Source: Nitrospira sp. (GTDB lineage Bacteria; Nitrospirota; Nitrospiria; Nitrospirales; Nitrospiraceae). Taken from it: 57,180 bases of DNA. The stretch lies in contig JADLEJ010000021.1 of assembly GCA_020846195.1 (NCBI GenBank), positions 1 to 57,180 on the forward strand, in the 5' to 3' direction. The notes beneath the pieces were generated by a model. It worked only from the letters and a program-made list of their open reading frames with translations, did not search any database and had not been told where the DNA came from. Shown here piece after piece: positions 8,789 through 16,133 of the stretch (the stretch's first letter is position 1; each line of letters starts with the position of its first letter). The position numbers and the translations under genes were made by a program.

Positions 8789-8993
8789 ATAGGCCAGAAC
8801 AACTGTCACAGCTTCTCTCTCCGATGAAGAAATGCGCAAGCTTGAAGAACTCAGTAAACGCGAAGGCTTGACCGTCAAACAGATAGTCCGCCTCGGCATC
8901 AACGCCTTCGTCGGCCAATGTCATGAACCCTTCCGCATGGCAGCCCAGCAAGTGATGGAGAAAAACACCGAGCTCTATCGGCGGCTCTTGTGA
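8789..8993 (+). pseudogene. Ribbon-helix-helix (CopG-like) antitoxin with disrupted start codon
   Basis: The frame from 8793 reads ARTTVTASLSDEEMRKLEEL followed by a helical segment (SKREGLTVKQIVRLGINAFV) and ends at TGA 8993. The beta-strand (TTVTASLS) plus two helices is the ribbon-helix-helix fold of antitoxins and plasmid-type regulators. Where ATG should precede GCC AGA ACA ACT, the sequence has ATAG: one extra A at 8791 destroys the start and creates an in-frame TAG (8790-8792). A strong AAAGGAG site (8780-8786) is still present just upstream. The first remaining ATG (8832) would delete the DNA-binding strand. No toxin gene follows in the same direction, so it looks like a decayed remnant; a base-calling error is the other explanation. 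Confidence 0.6.
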
Positions 8994-9009
8994 CCCAGAG
9001 AAAAACTGC

Positions 9010-9294
9010 TTACAGCTGAAGCAGCCGTGCACCGTGGATGAGCACCACAATGGTTACAGTATCTCCATCGACCCGATGCACCACCCGGTAGTTACCGACG
9101 AGGAGTTCCCGATAGATGCCGCGTTTATCTTCAGGAACGTTCCGGCCGGATTCGGGAAACTGTCGTAATTGTTCGACACGGTGCTGGATGTGCAATCCGA
9201 AGGTGTGAGCGTAGCCAGGAGAATCCGCCTTGATAAAGGCTACCAAGGCCTTGAAGTCATCACGAGCAACAGATGACCAGACTATGTGAGCCAT
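9010..9294 (-). CDS. ParE/RelE-superfamily toxin
   Basis: This 94-residue protein (MAHIVWSSVARDDFKALVAF at the N-terminus, then FPESGRNVPE, YRELLVGNYRVVHRV and VTIVVLIHGARLL) has the order of helices and strands of ParE/RelE toxins, including the central PESGR and YRELL...YRVVHRV motifs typical of ParE. ParE proteins poison DNA gyrase; the RelE branch cleaves mRNA, and the sequence does not settle which applies here. Its start lies inside the 3' end of the upstream antitoxin gene (13-nt overlap), so the pair is translationally coupled. A short hairpin (CTGCTT...AAGCAG, 9007-9025) spans its end. Confidence 0.88.
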   Translation of the reverse strand: MAHIVWSSVARDDFKALVAFIKADSPGYAHTFGLHIQHRVEQLRQFPESGRNVPEDKRGIYRELLVGNYRVVHRVDGDTVTIVVLIHGARLLQL

Positions 9295-9464
9295 CCAGCC
9301 AGCTCACGCATGACATCCTCGTGCGGGATCACCTGCCCATTCTCCACAGCCTCTTCCCCGGCCTTGATCTTTTGGAGCACGTACAAGTGATACTGAATAT
9401 CTTCGAGCGTGGCTTCTTCAGGCAACTGTTCGAGCAATTTAAGGACAGCCGCTTTTTCTCCCAT
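9282..9464 (-). CDS. Antitoxin partner of the ParE/RelE-type toxin
   Basis: This 60-residue acidic protein (KAAVLKLLEQLPEEATLEDI, ending VMRELAGWLT) precedes and overlaps the toxin gene, the usual antitoxin-first order. The motif LPEEATLEDIQYHLYVLQKI is common in short antitoxins paired with ParE toxins. A GGAGG site lies 6 nt before the ATG. Two direct repeats about 30-60 bp upstream are candidate operator sites. I see no separate DNA-binding domain that I could name, so autoregulation is inferred from family behaviour. Confidence 0.82.
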   Translation of the reverse strand: MGEKAAVLKLLEQLPEEATLEDIQYHLYVLQKIKAGEEAVENGQVIPHEDVMRELAGWLT

Positions 9465-9494
9465 CAGTCACCTCCAGGAACACACATCACTCCA

Positions 9495-9526
9495 AGGATA
9501 CCGTGCATTATACGAGGATACCGTGC
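9495..9526. repeat. Two 12-bp direct repeats upstream of the toxin-antitoxin operon
   Basis: AGGATACCGTGC occurs at 9495-9506 and again at 9515-9526, exactly 20 bp apart, which is about two helical turns. They sit 31-62 bp upstream of the antitoxin ATG on the minus strand. The phasing would place two regulator molecules on the same DNA face, so they may be operator half-sites for toxin-antitoxin autoregulation. Confidence 0.5.
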
Positions 9527-9708
9527 CGGTTGCACGTCGAAGGAAATTCCCTCACAAGCCTTTTCAACACAAATCCATAGTGTTTACAAAGCCATTTGAT
9601 TGCCGTTTTCATCCGAGCAGCGCCGACTCCAACCCTTGCTTTATCCTGCCCATCTTCTGAGTTTTTATAGCTTGATAAAGCAAAATCCACGCAGAAACAC
9701 ACATACAC

Positions 9709-9771
9709 TTACACCTCCCCCAACCGCACCGGGCCGAAGACTTGACGGGCCTGGCGAAGTTCAGCGATATG
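9709..9771 (-). pseudogene. Remnant: second copy of the hydroxylase gene 3' end
   Basis: Read on the minus strand this stretch encodes HIAELRQARQVFGPVRLGEV and a stop. The intact gene at 10471-12036 ends HIKELHQARQAFGPVRLSEA and a stop, an identity of 15/20 residues with obvious nucleotide similarity. Only the tail is present and it abuts the end of the Doc toxin gene (stop at 9783). It is therefore a leftover 3' end separated from its gene, or the far flank of a cassette insertion. Confidence 0.75.
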
Positions 9772-9782
9772 GCAACGGGGGA

Positions 9783-10178
9783 TTACCTTAGTTTACCGAT
9801 CTGACCCCGCACCCACTGCATCAATGTTTCCTTACTCAGTTCACCAGACGCAACTCGGCGAGTGGTCTCTTCAAGTTCTTGCGGAGCTATTGAGAGGTCA
9901 ACATCGTTGAGACGAAGGAATGCCAGGCAGGACATCACAGCAGCGCGTTTGTTTCCATCGATGAAAGGATGGTTTTGGGCGATGTGAAAGAGATAGGCCG
10001 CTGCCATTGCAGCCATATCCTCATGGAGAAACTCACCGGAAAATTGCTGGCGGGGCATCGCCACTGCCGCGTCCAGCAAGCCGTGGTCTCGTACTCCGTG
10101 AGAACCACCGTCAGTGTTGACAGTATCGGTATGGAGCAACAGAACGTCGTCCACGCTGAGGAAGGTGATGCTTTTCAC
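9783..10178 (-). CDS. doc: Doc/Fic-family toxin (death-on-curing)
   Basis: This 131-residue protein carries the Doc signature HPFIDGNKRAA (residues 70-80), matching the Fic/Doc HxFx(D/N)(A/G)NK(R) motif, with His70 as the key residue. Doc proteins phosphorylate EF-Tu and stop translation; related Fic proteins AMPylate targets. The GNK rather than GNG form of the motif is the kinase-type Doc pattern. The gene starts 3 nt after the stop of the upstream AbrB-type antitoxin, the usual two-gene arrangement. The classic partner is Phd; here it is an AbrB/MazE-type protein. Confidence 0.9.
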   Translation of the reverse strand: MKSITFLSVDDVLLLHTDTVNTDGGSHGVRDHGLLDAAVAMPRQQFSGEFLHEDMAAMAAAYLFHIAQNHPFIDGNKRAAVMSCLAFLRLNDVDLSIAPQELEETTRRVASGELSKETLMQWVRGQIGKLR

Positions 10179-10181
10179 AAA

Positions 10182-10409
10182 TCAATCCGCCAGCCTTTTC
10201 AGCATGGGCCCATACCGCTTGCGAATGTCCTTAATCACCATCTTCATCCGTTCAGGACCAACGCCGACGTTCGCAGGCGTCACAACCAATGCGTTTCCGC
10301 TCACGGTGATCTGAAGCGGTGTTTCTTCAGTAATACCCATCGCCTCCATCATGGGCTTCTCAATGACCAACGCCATGCTGTTCCCGTGCTTCTTGAGTGT
10401 CTTGATCAT
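10182..10409 (-). CDS. AbrB/MazE/SpoVT-type antitoxin of the Doc toxin
   Basis: This 75-residue protein begins MIKTLKKHGNSMALVIEKPM and continues ITEETPLQITVSGNALVVTP, the swapped-hairpin AbrB/MazE DNA-binding fold. The basic C-terminal tail (KMVIKDIRKRYGPMLKRLAD) would be the toxin-wrapping segment. It precedes the Doc gene with a 3-nt gap. A GGAGGG site lies 5 nt before the ATG, and a perfect inverted repeat sits immediately upstream, suggesting autorepression. Confidence 0.88.
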   Translation of the reverse strand: MIKTLKKHGNSMALVIEKPMMEAMGITEETPLQITVSGNALVVTPANVGVGPERMKMVIKDIRKRYGPMLKRLAD

Positions 10410-10421
10410 GGCAACCCTCCA

Positions 10422-10440
10422 GTACTAACAATGTTAGTAC
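10422..10440. promoter_or_regulatory. Palindromic operator of the AbrB/Doc operon
   Basis: GTACTAAC (10422-10429), 3-nt spacer AAT, GTTAGTAC (10433-10440) is a perfect 8-bp inverted repeat 12 bp upstream of the antitoxin ATG on the minus strand, next to the ribosome binding site. The position and symmetry fit binding by the dimeric AbrB-type antitoxin. Confidence 0.65.
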
Positions 10441-10470
10441 ATAGCATGACGCCTGTCCAGCGGACCTTAT

Positions 10471-12036
10471 TCATGCCTCGCTCAACCGCACCGGCCCGAA
10501 AGCCTGCCTGGCCTGATGAAGCTCCTTGATATGGCGGCGGAGAGCCGGGCCGAACGTGGAGCTGAGGACAGCTTCCCGGTGGCGGACGATGCGCGCTTCG
10601 GCATTCCCGATCTGTTCTTCCAACTGCCTCACTAACCGCGCACCCGAACCGGTCAGCCACTTGAGATGACTGCCCGCATATTCCAGGTCCTGAATGGAAT
10701 AGCGGACCGATTCAATCTCTTCAAGACAGCGGAAACGCGCTCGCAAAAGATCGCGCTGCGTCAACCCGGCTGCTTTCCACTGCTTCATCCCCTGCTTCGT
10801 CTCGGCCCACGACGAGAGCCGCTCGAATAGCAGCGCCCCCATCGTGAAGGTAAACGTCGCGTGCAGAATGCCGCGCAGGGGGCGCAGGCTCCGGCGCCAG
10901 GGCGAGTAGAAGATCTGCTGATTGTGATCGCCGTGATACATGACGTGCTTGCGCAGGAGCAAATTCAGGTGATGGTGGCTGTTCTCGTGAATGAGGTCGT
11001 CGATGAGGTCGAGATTGTTCCGGTCGAAACAATTGATAAAGGAGAGACCGGGCCGATGGCGGTAGCTGAAACTGACGACGCCCTTGGCATTGAGCGGAAT
11101 AAGTCGGGAGGTCAACAGCGCCAACACCTCGTGCCCTTCAGGCCACGCCGCATGAATCGTTTCCCAGGCCCGCCGGATACGGGCTGCCTGCTTCGGGTCC
11201 GTCGGAACCACTTTCTTCGGCTGACGGTCTTTGCCATAGACGAGGGTGGAGCCGACCGTCACCGCGCCATAGGAGGTCCAGAGGACCTCAGCCGTCGGAC
11301 GCACAGCCCAATGCCATTGAGCCTGCCCGCCTGCAATAGTCCAAATCGGCGCGAGCGTTCGCCCGACTTTTAAGGTAACCCCCGAGGCATCGACACGAAA
11401 GACCGCACGGCCCTTTGCGCGCGTCAGGACACGCTTCAACGAAGGCGGGGCTTCGCATTGATCCCCCGCGACCCCGAGGGGCACGGCACCGGCCTCCTCC
11501 GCCTTTTCAAAGTTCTGCGCCAGACTGCCCGGCACGTTCCACTGCAACACCTTGCGCGTGTGGCACCAGGCGGCGGCAGCGGCGGGATCGAGCCACAGAG
11601 CCTCTTGCGCAATGTCCTGAGCCAGTCGCTTGCACAGACGTGCGAGCCGGCCGTCCAGGCCGCTGACATGCGGCTTGCCTTTGGGAAACAGCTCGTCGAG
11701 ATAACTGTTCTCGAAGAATTTTTCCTGACACTCGGCAAACAGCTGCCCGGCAAATTCCCGCCGGTTCGACTCTGTCCGCCATTGCTGCCAGATATCCAAG
11801 AAGTACACGAAGTCGTTCAACGACTCGATCCATCCAGCCACTTTCCAGTTGGACAAGTCCTCGGATTTCGGCCTGCGACTCAGGGCTTGGACAAAGCCTG
11901 TCGGAAATGCGAGCTGCGATGCCAGCTCATCGTAATCGTCCTGCAACTCCCGGCAGAGATCCTGAAGCAGCCGCCGCATGGACAACTGAAACTCACGAGT
12001 AAGCGCAATCAACGATGGAGCGTCGAATAGAAGCAC
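10471..12036 (-). CDS. HExxH-type putative alpha-ketoglutarate-dependent peptide beta-hydroxylase
   Basis: This 521-residue protein starts at GTG 12036, 6 nt after a GAGGGAGG site. The C-terminal half carries LIHENSHHHL (His350, Glu351, His354 of an HExxH motif), then YSPWRRSLRPLRGILHATF with a further candidate ligand His392. The arrangement HExxH, about 22 residues, Y(A/S)PWR..PRP..G(I/L)LH is how I recall the HExxH-motif proteins now called aKG-HExxH-type peptide beta-hydroxylases, which act as iron/2-oxoglutarate enzymes on ribosomal peptides rather than as proteases. The N-terminal half (1-300) is helical with no motif I know. No precursor peptide or exporter gene is adjacent; the nearest upstream gene is a zinc-ribbon protein 178 bp away. 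Family assignment is by memory of the motif pattern; the substrate is unknown. Confidence 0.72.
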   Translation of the reverse strand: MLLFDAPSLIALTREFQLSMRRLLQDLCRELQDDYDELASQLAFPTGFVQALSRRPKSEDLSNWKVAGWIESLNDFVYFLDIWQQWRTESNRREFAGQLFAECQEKFFENSYLDELFPKGKPHVSGLDGRLARLCKRLAQDIAQEALWLDPAAAAAWCHTRKVLQWNVPGSLAQNFEKAEEAGAVPLGVAGDQCEAPPSLKRVLTRAKGRAVFRVDASGVTLKVGRTLAPIWTIAGGQAQWHWAVRPTAEVLWTSYGAVTVGSTLVYGKDRQPKKVVPTDPKQAARIRRAWETIHAAWPEGHEVLALLTSRLIPLNAKGVVSFSYRHRPGLSFINCFDRNNLDLIDDLIHENSHHHLNLLLRKHVMYHGDHNQQIFYSPWRRSLRPLRGILHATFTFTMGALLFERLSSWAETKQGMKQWKAAGLTQRDLLRARFRCLEEIESVRYSIQDLEYAGSHLKWLTGSGARLVRQLEEQIGNAEARIVRHREAVLSSTFGPALRRHIKELHQARQAFGPVRLSEA

Positions 12037-12214
12037 CTGCAGCCTCCCTCAATCATCAATAGGAACCACGAGAGACTGTAGCGTAGGAGAGACAGGCCTG
12101 CAAGGAGGAACCGAGGCGGAATATAGACGGAACCTACCGGGAATCATGCCGATAAACCGGTCTGCGCAGCGGACGGATTGAAGTACCCGTAGTAAAAACC
12201 CTACACCCTCTCGG

Positions 12215-12442
12215 TCACGCCGTGGCTTTGAGCTGCCTGGCAAACTCCGGAACCAGCACGCCAGGTTTCAGCAACCGCATCGTTCCTGCTTTTTGAATTC
12301 TGCGATGACGCAGGATCAGCGGGTCCACGATATTGCCGCAGGACACGCAGCGCAAACCGCGCATCCACATGGGGATGCCGCTCTCCTGCAGATCGATCAG
12401 ATTGTCGACCACCATGAGGCCTTCACATCGTACGCACTTCAT
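12215..12442 (-). CDS. Small zinc-ribbon protein
   Basis: This 75-residue protein begins MKCVRCEGLMVVDNLIDLQE and has two CxxC pairs (CVRC near residue 3 and CVSC near residue 32) spaced as in treble-clef/zinc-ribbon proteins. The open frame extends much further upstream, but ATG 12442 follows GAGGAGGGCGTT, an excellent ribosome binding site, so the short form is chosen. The C-terminus is basic (RHRRIQKAGTMRLLK). It may bind nucleic acid or protein; no function can be assigned. It is upstream of, and in the same direction as, the HExxH protein gene. Confidence 0.75.
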   Translation of the reverse strand: MKCVRCEGLMVVDNLIDLQESGIPMWMRGLRCVSCGNIVDPLILRHRRIQKAGTMRLLKPGVLVPEFARQLKATA

Positions 12443-12726
12443 AACGCCCTCCTCATCACAAATGTTTTTACCTACTCGCCCATCCGTCGCCGCAGCTATA
12501 CAGAGCCTAGCAGCTTGCCGAAATCTTGCTTGCCCATGAATAAAGCAAGCTGGATGCCAGTCGTCCATCGTCACGCTCTTGCGGGTTTTCTCGTCGGATC
12601 GTAGAGTGTGCCGGCTGGGGAAATGATTGTTACTGATGAAATGTGACCGAATTGGCCCCATGCGACACAAATGGAGAAAGACCGGCGCAACCGCTTCATG
12701 CCGCCGTAGTGTGACTGAGACAAACA

Positions 12727-14172
12727 ATGGCACTGACAGCGACAGAAATTACCCAGGTAGTAGCTGAACTGGCCCCGGCTCTGATTGGAGGCTGGATCCA
12801 AAAAGCCTATCAGCCGACCGCGCGAACAGTCGTGCTGGAAATCCGAACGCCGGGCCGCACCCATCGCCTGCTGCTCTCTGCTCATCCCGCATCGACTCGC
12901 ATTCATCTGGCCACTCGCGCGTTGCAGAACCCACCGGTGCCGCCAGCATTTTGCCAATACCTTCGGGCCCATCTCCACGGCGCGCGCATCGACCATCTTC
13001 AGCAAGAAGGTTCGGACCGCATCGTCTCGATCGCACTGACGACCAGTACGGGCTCCCGCCAATTGGTCGCCGAATTGACCGGCAACGCCGCCAATCTCCT
13101 GGTGCTGGATGCGGAGCGCTGCCTGCTGCGGGATCTGAATCGCTCTCAAGACCTCTATGGCAAACCATACCAACTGCCTGTCTTACCAGCCGGTCGTGCA
13201 CTGCGCGAACGAGACGCTCGTTTCACTCCGGCTCACCATGAACCCTTCAGCCTGTCTGCGGCGATTGAGCCGCACTACGAGGAGAAGGAATCGATGGACG
13301 CATTCGCCGCCCAGAAAGAAGCGCGCGCGCACCACCTCAAAAAAACGATCAAGAAACAGGGGCGGCGTGTGGAAGCCTGGCGGAGCGATCTCGCCAAAGC
13401 CGAGAAGTATCGGAACTATGCCCGCTACGGAGAATTGCTAAAGGCGAACCTGGGCACGATCAAGAAGGGGCTGGAGTCGATCGCCGTCGTCGACTATTTT
13501 GACGAGGCACTGCCGCACATCACGATCCCACTCGATCCGACGAAGTCCGCCCAAGGCAATATGGACGACTACTTCAAGAAACAACGGAAACACGATACGG
13601 CCGAGAAAGAACTGCTCCCTCGCATCGCACAAGGAGAAGCCGAGATCGACGCCCTGCGCCGGGAATTGCAATCCATCGAGCAAGGAACCTGGCAACCGGC
13701 ATCACAGCGGTCGCCGGTCTCTGCGCCGACCAGACGACAGGCTCGATCGAAATCGAGCGATCGACCGGATGAGCGACGCGGCCCGTTCCGCCGTTTCACC
13801 TCCTCCGACGGACTCCCGATCTTCGTGGGACGGAATGCGCGGGAGAATGATGAACTGACCTTCGGACTTGCGAAGAGCGACGATCTTTGGCTCCACGCCC
13901 GCGGGACCCCTGGTTCACACGTGGTGGTCCGTCTGGAAAAAGGAAGCGAGCCGCCGCCGGAAACCATTCGGGACGCCGCCACCTTGGCCTTGCTGTATAG
14001 CGATCTGAAAAAAAGCGGCAAGGGCGACGTCATCTATACCCGGCGCAAGTGGGTCAAGAAAACCAAAGGCCAGGCACCGGGCGCCGTGACCGTGACACAA
14101 GAGAAGTCGCTTCATGTCAGCTTGGACAAGAAACGATTGGACGCGCTCAAAACCCGTACAACTCAAGAATAA
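12727..14172 (+). CDS. rqcH: NFACT-family ribosome quality control factor (RqcH-like)
   Basis: The 481-residue protein has an NFACT-N domain (about 1-180), a coiled-coil region (about 195-330, rich in KKTIKKQGRRVEAWR-type helices) and an NFACT-R domain (about 350-465, FVGRNARENDELTF, then DLWLHARGTPGSHVVVR). It carries Asp97-Arg98 (GSDRIV), the residues known in Bacillus RqcH to recruit tRNA-Ala. RqcH binds split 50S subunits with stalled nascent chains and adds C-terminal alanine tails for degradation. The protein is shorter than Bacillus RqcH (about 570 residues), mainly in the middle region. Older annotations call this family fibronectin-binding protein. No Shine-Dalgarno is visible before the ATG. 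Confidence 0.88.
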   Translation: MALTATEITQVVAELAPALIGGWIQKAYQPTARTVVLEIRTPGRTHRLLLSAHPASTRIHLATRALQNPPVPPAFCQYLRAHLHGARIDHLQQEGSDRIVSIALTTSTGSRQLVAELTGNAANLLVLDAERCLLRDLNRSQDLYGKPYQLPVLPAGRALRERDARFTPAHHEPFSLSAAIEPHYEEKESMDAFAAQKEARAHHLKKTIKKQGRRVEAWRSDLAKAEKYRNYARYGELLKANLGTIKKGLESIAVVDYFDEALPHITIPLDPTKSAQGNMDDYFKKQRKHDTAEKELLPRIAQGEAEIDALRRELQSIEQGTWQPASQRSPVSAPTRRQARSKSSDRPDERRGPFRRFTSSDGLPIFVGRNARENDELTFGLAKSDDLWLHARGTPGSHVVVRLEKGSEPPPETIRDAATLALLYSDLKKSGKGDVIYTRRKWVKKTKGQAPGAVTVTQEKSLHVSLDKKRLDALKTRTTQE

Positions 14173-14220
14173 TCGCACCCACCCCGCAGTCCCTTTCTTA
14201 ACTTTCTCGCACCATGCTAC

Positions 14221-14240
14221 AGTGCCAATATATGGGCACT
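14221..14240. repeat. 20-bp palindromic element, copy 1
   Basis: AGTGCCAATATATGGGCACT is an inverted repeat: AGTGCC and GGCACT pair perfectly and the ATATAT core is self-complementary, with one mismatched pair. Two degenerate copies follow at 14410 and 14440. Confidence 0.6.
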
Positions 14241-14409
14241 ACTTCACCGACGCCGGACTCATCGCGGATCATCGGGACGCTTATTGCCTGTAAGGGCCTC
14301 CACGAATTCGAGCAGACCTTGAGCCGCACGGCTCGGAATGAAGCGCTCGACCTTGCAACACCGGATGAAAAAGCTTGGAATCAGCCGCCCCACTCGCCGC
14401 AAAAAATAA

Positions 14410-14429
14410 TGTGCCCATATATCGTCAGC
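14410..14429. repeat. 20-bp palindromic element, copy 2 (reverse orientation)
   Basis: TGTGCCCATATATCGTCAGC matches the reverse complement of copy 1 at about 15 of 20 positions, with one half-site intact (GTGCCCATATAT) and the other degraded. Confidence 0.5.
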
Positions 14430-14439
14430 GCCTCCCTGC

Positions 14440-14459
14440 GCTGCCAATCTATCGGCACA
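14440..14459. repeat. 20-bp palindromic element, copy 3
   Basis: GCTGCCAATCTATCGGCACA matches copy 1 at about 15 of 20 positions and keeps TGCC...GGCA symmetry. It lies 30 bp from copy 2, three helical turns, which fits cooperative binding of a regulator. Confidence 0.5.
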
Positions 14460-14586
14460 TTTCGCCACAAACTCTCGACGCGCATTTCTGATCCTACTCA
14501 TGATTCTTCTCACTTCATCATGGACTTGCGTAGCCACCATGCCACTGTTCGCCGATCTGGCACCGTCCCTGCTCTATCTCGCCAGC

Positions 14587-15006
14587 ATGAATCAGCACCG
14601 TCCTCTGACTCCAGAACGTCTCAGCCGGACCATCGAACAATATTTTGCTGAGAGACAGGCCAAGATCCTTCCTTCCGGCGAACAAGCCAAAGACGGAACG
14701 CGGCTTTCCTGGTGCGGCGATGTGCTGGAATACCTGACCGCTGGACTGGCTGAACGGCTGGCGGCGCGCGGCGTGACATTCAGTAAAGCGTTCCCCGGCC
14801 CATTCCGGCTGATGGAGGAAGACCAGTTGACCGACGGCCAGCATATTCGCCGGTTCTGGACAACGGCGCTGGACCATGGCTGTCCCATCGCCCGTCTCTG
14901 CACCTATTTTTTTCACCGCCATGACCAGGTGACGCTGCCGCAACCGCCTCAAGTGATCGCCTATCCCCCCGACTATCCGGAACCCGATATGGAAGAACCG
15001 GCATGA
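14587..15006 (+). CDS. Conserved hypothetical protein, first gene of exporter operon
   Basis: From ATG 14587 this is a 139-residue soluble protein beginning NQHRPLTPERLSRTIEQYFA. It has no signal peptide and no motif I recognise; the C-terminus is proline-rich (PPQVIAYPPDYPEPDMEEPA). An in-frame upstream ATG at 14539 would add 16 residues; neither start has a clear ribosome binding site. Its stop overlaps the start of the FtsX-like permease gene by 4 nt (ATGA), so it is translationally coupled to the exporter and may be a dedicated accessory factor. Confidence 0.72.
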   Translation: MNQHRPLTPERLSRTIEQYFAERQAKILPSGEQAKDGTRLSWCGDVLEYLTAGLAERLAARGVTFSKAFPGPFRLMEEDQLTDGQHIRRFWTTALDHGCPIARLCTYFFHRHDQVTLPQPPQVIAYPPDYPEPDMEEPA

Positions 15007-16133
15007 ACTACGTGGCGCTCAAAATGCTGTTCGGCGATCGCGCGAAATATCTCATGCTGCTCTGCGGCTTAACCTTCGCCGTGATGCTGATCGTCCAGCA
15101 AGGCTCGATCTTCTGGGGGCTCATGATCTGGTCCCAGTCCAGCGTGAGCAATCTCAACGTGCCGATTTGGGTCACGGATCCGGGCATCGCGCAGGTCGAT
15201 GAGGTGAAACCCATCGCCGACACCGCCGTGGACCGTGTGCGCAGCGTCCCCGGAGTGGAATGGGCGGTGCCGCTCTACAAAGGCCTGCTGCGCGCACGAC
15301 TTTCCAACGGGGACTACCATCAAATCACGCTCACTGGCCTCGAGTCCTCAACCCTCATCGGCCGGCCGGCCGAAGTCTTGGAAGGCCGGTTCGAAGACAT
15401 CTTGCAGCCTGACGCCGTCGTGCTAGACCAATGGGCGGTCGAGCGAATGGGCGGACCCGCCATCATCAAGATCGGCACGATCTTCGAGCTGAACGACAAG
15501 CTGGCCCGTGTCGTGGCGATTGCCAAAACGCAGAAAAGTTTTACGAATATCCCGGTGGTCTACACCACCTACGAGCGCGCCCTCCGCTACGTGCCTCGCG
15601 AGCGCCGGACTCTCTCCTATGTCCTCGCCAAAGCGAAAGACACCCTGCCCGTTGCAGAGGTCACCCGGCGCATTCAGGAACAGACCGGCCTGGGCGCGTT
15701 CACCGCCGACGACTTCGGCTGGAAAACCATCGGCTGGATCCTCAAGAATACCGGCATCGGCATCAATTTCGGCACAACCATTTTCCTGGGCTTCATCGTC
15801 GGCATGGCCATCGCCGGACAAACGTTTTATCTGTTCACCGTCGAAAACCTCCGGCAGTTCGGCGCGCTGAAAGCCATGGGTGCTTCGACCTTCACGCTAG
15901 CGCGGATGATTCTCTTGCAAGCCTTTACCGTTGGACTCACCGGCTACGGCCTTGGGATCGGACTGGCGACGGCATTCGGTTTCTTGACGGCCAGAAGCGG
16001 CGGGCTGCCCTTCGCCGAAACCTGGCAATTGCTCGTGCTGGTGCTGATGGCGCTGCTGGCCATCTGCGCATTCTCAGCGCTGATCAGCATCATTAAACTC
16101 GCGCGGCTCGAACCGGCCGTGGTCTTTCGGTGA
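15003..16133 (+). CDS. FtsX-like ABC permease (MacB/DevC type)
   Basis: This 376-residue inner-membrane protein has one N-terminal transmembrane helix (about 17-40), a large periplasmic domain (about 45-255) and three C-terminal helices (about 260-370; GTTIFLGFIVGMAIAGQTFY, and LARMILLQAFTVGLTGYGLG). That 1+3 topology with ...LARLEPAVVFR at the end is typical of FtsX/DevC permeases in tripartite ABC exporters. It is flanked by the matching ATPase, fusion protein and outer-membrane factor. The cargo (glycolipid, peptide or lipoprotein) cannot be told. Confidence 0.9.
   Translation: MNYVALKMLFGDRAKYLMLLCGLTFAVMLIVQQGSIFWGLMIWSQSSVSNLNVPIWVTDPGIAQVDEVKPIADTAVDRVRSVPGVEWAVPLYKGLLRARLSNGDYHQITLTGLESSTLIGRPAEVLEGRFEDILQPDAVVLDQWAVERMGGPAIIKIGTIFELNDKLARVVAIAKTQKSFTNIPVVYTTYERALRYVPRERRTLSYVLAKAKDTLPVAEVTRRIQEQTGLGAFTADDFGWKTIGWILKNTGIGINFGTTIFLGFIVGMAIAGQTFYLFTVENLRQFGALKAMGASTFTLARMILLQAFTVGLTGYGLGIGLATAFGFLTARSGGLPFAETWQLLVLVLMALLAICAFSALISIIKLARLEPAVVFR

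Larger units (their letters stand above)
9465..9782. other. 318-bp gap: operator repeats and a gene remnant
   Basis: No intact gene is supported here. The stretch contains the two 12-bp direct repeats at 9495-9526 and the displaced 3' tail of a hydroxylase-like gene at 9709-9771. Short open frames on both strands have no family resemblance or ribosome binding site that I could recognise. Confidence 0.6.
14173..14586. other. 414-bp region without a convincing gene, holding three palindromic elements
   Basis: Open frames exist on both strands (for example minus 14259-14540), but none has a ribosome binding site or recognisable family. The notable content is the set of three related 20-bp elements listed separately. 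It separates the RqcH-like gene from the exporter operon and probably holds that operon's promoter. Confidence 0.55.

Noticed and set aside
9508..9708. Minus-strand frame of 66 codons (MKTAIKWLCKHYGF...)
   Set aside because: It overlaps the operator repeats, has no ribosome binding site and matches no family I know.
12528..12550. GCTTGC...GCAAGC hairpin before the RqcH gene
   Set aside because: Only six base pairs and no T run; not convincing as a terminator.
14259..14540. Minus-strand frame of 93 codons within the palindrome-bearing gap
   Set aside because: No ribosome binding site or recognisable domain, and it overlaps the repeated palindromes.
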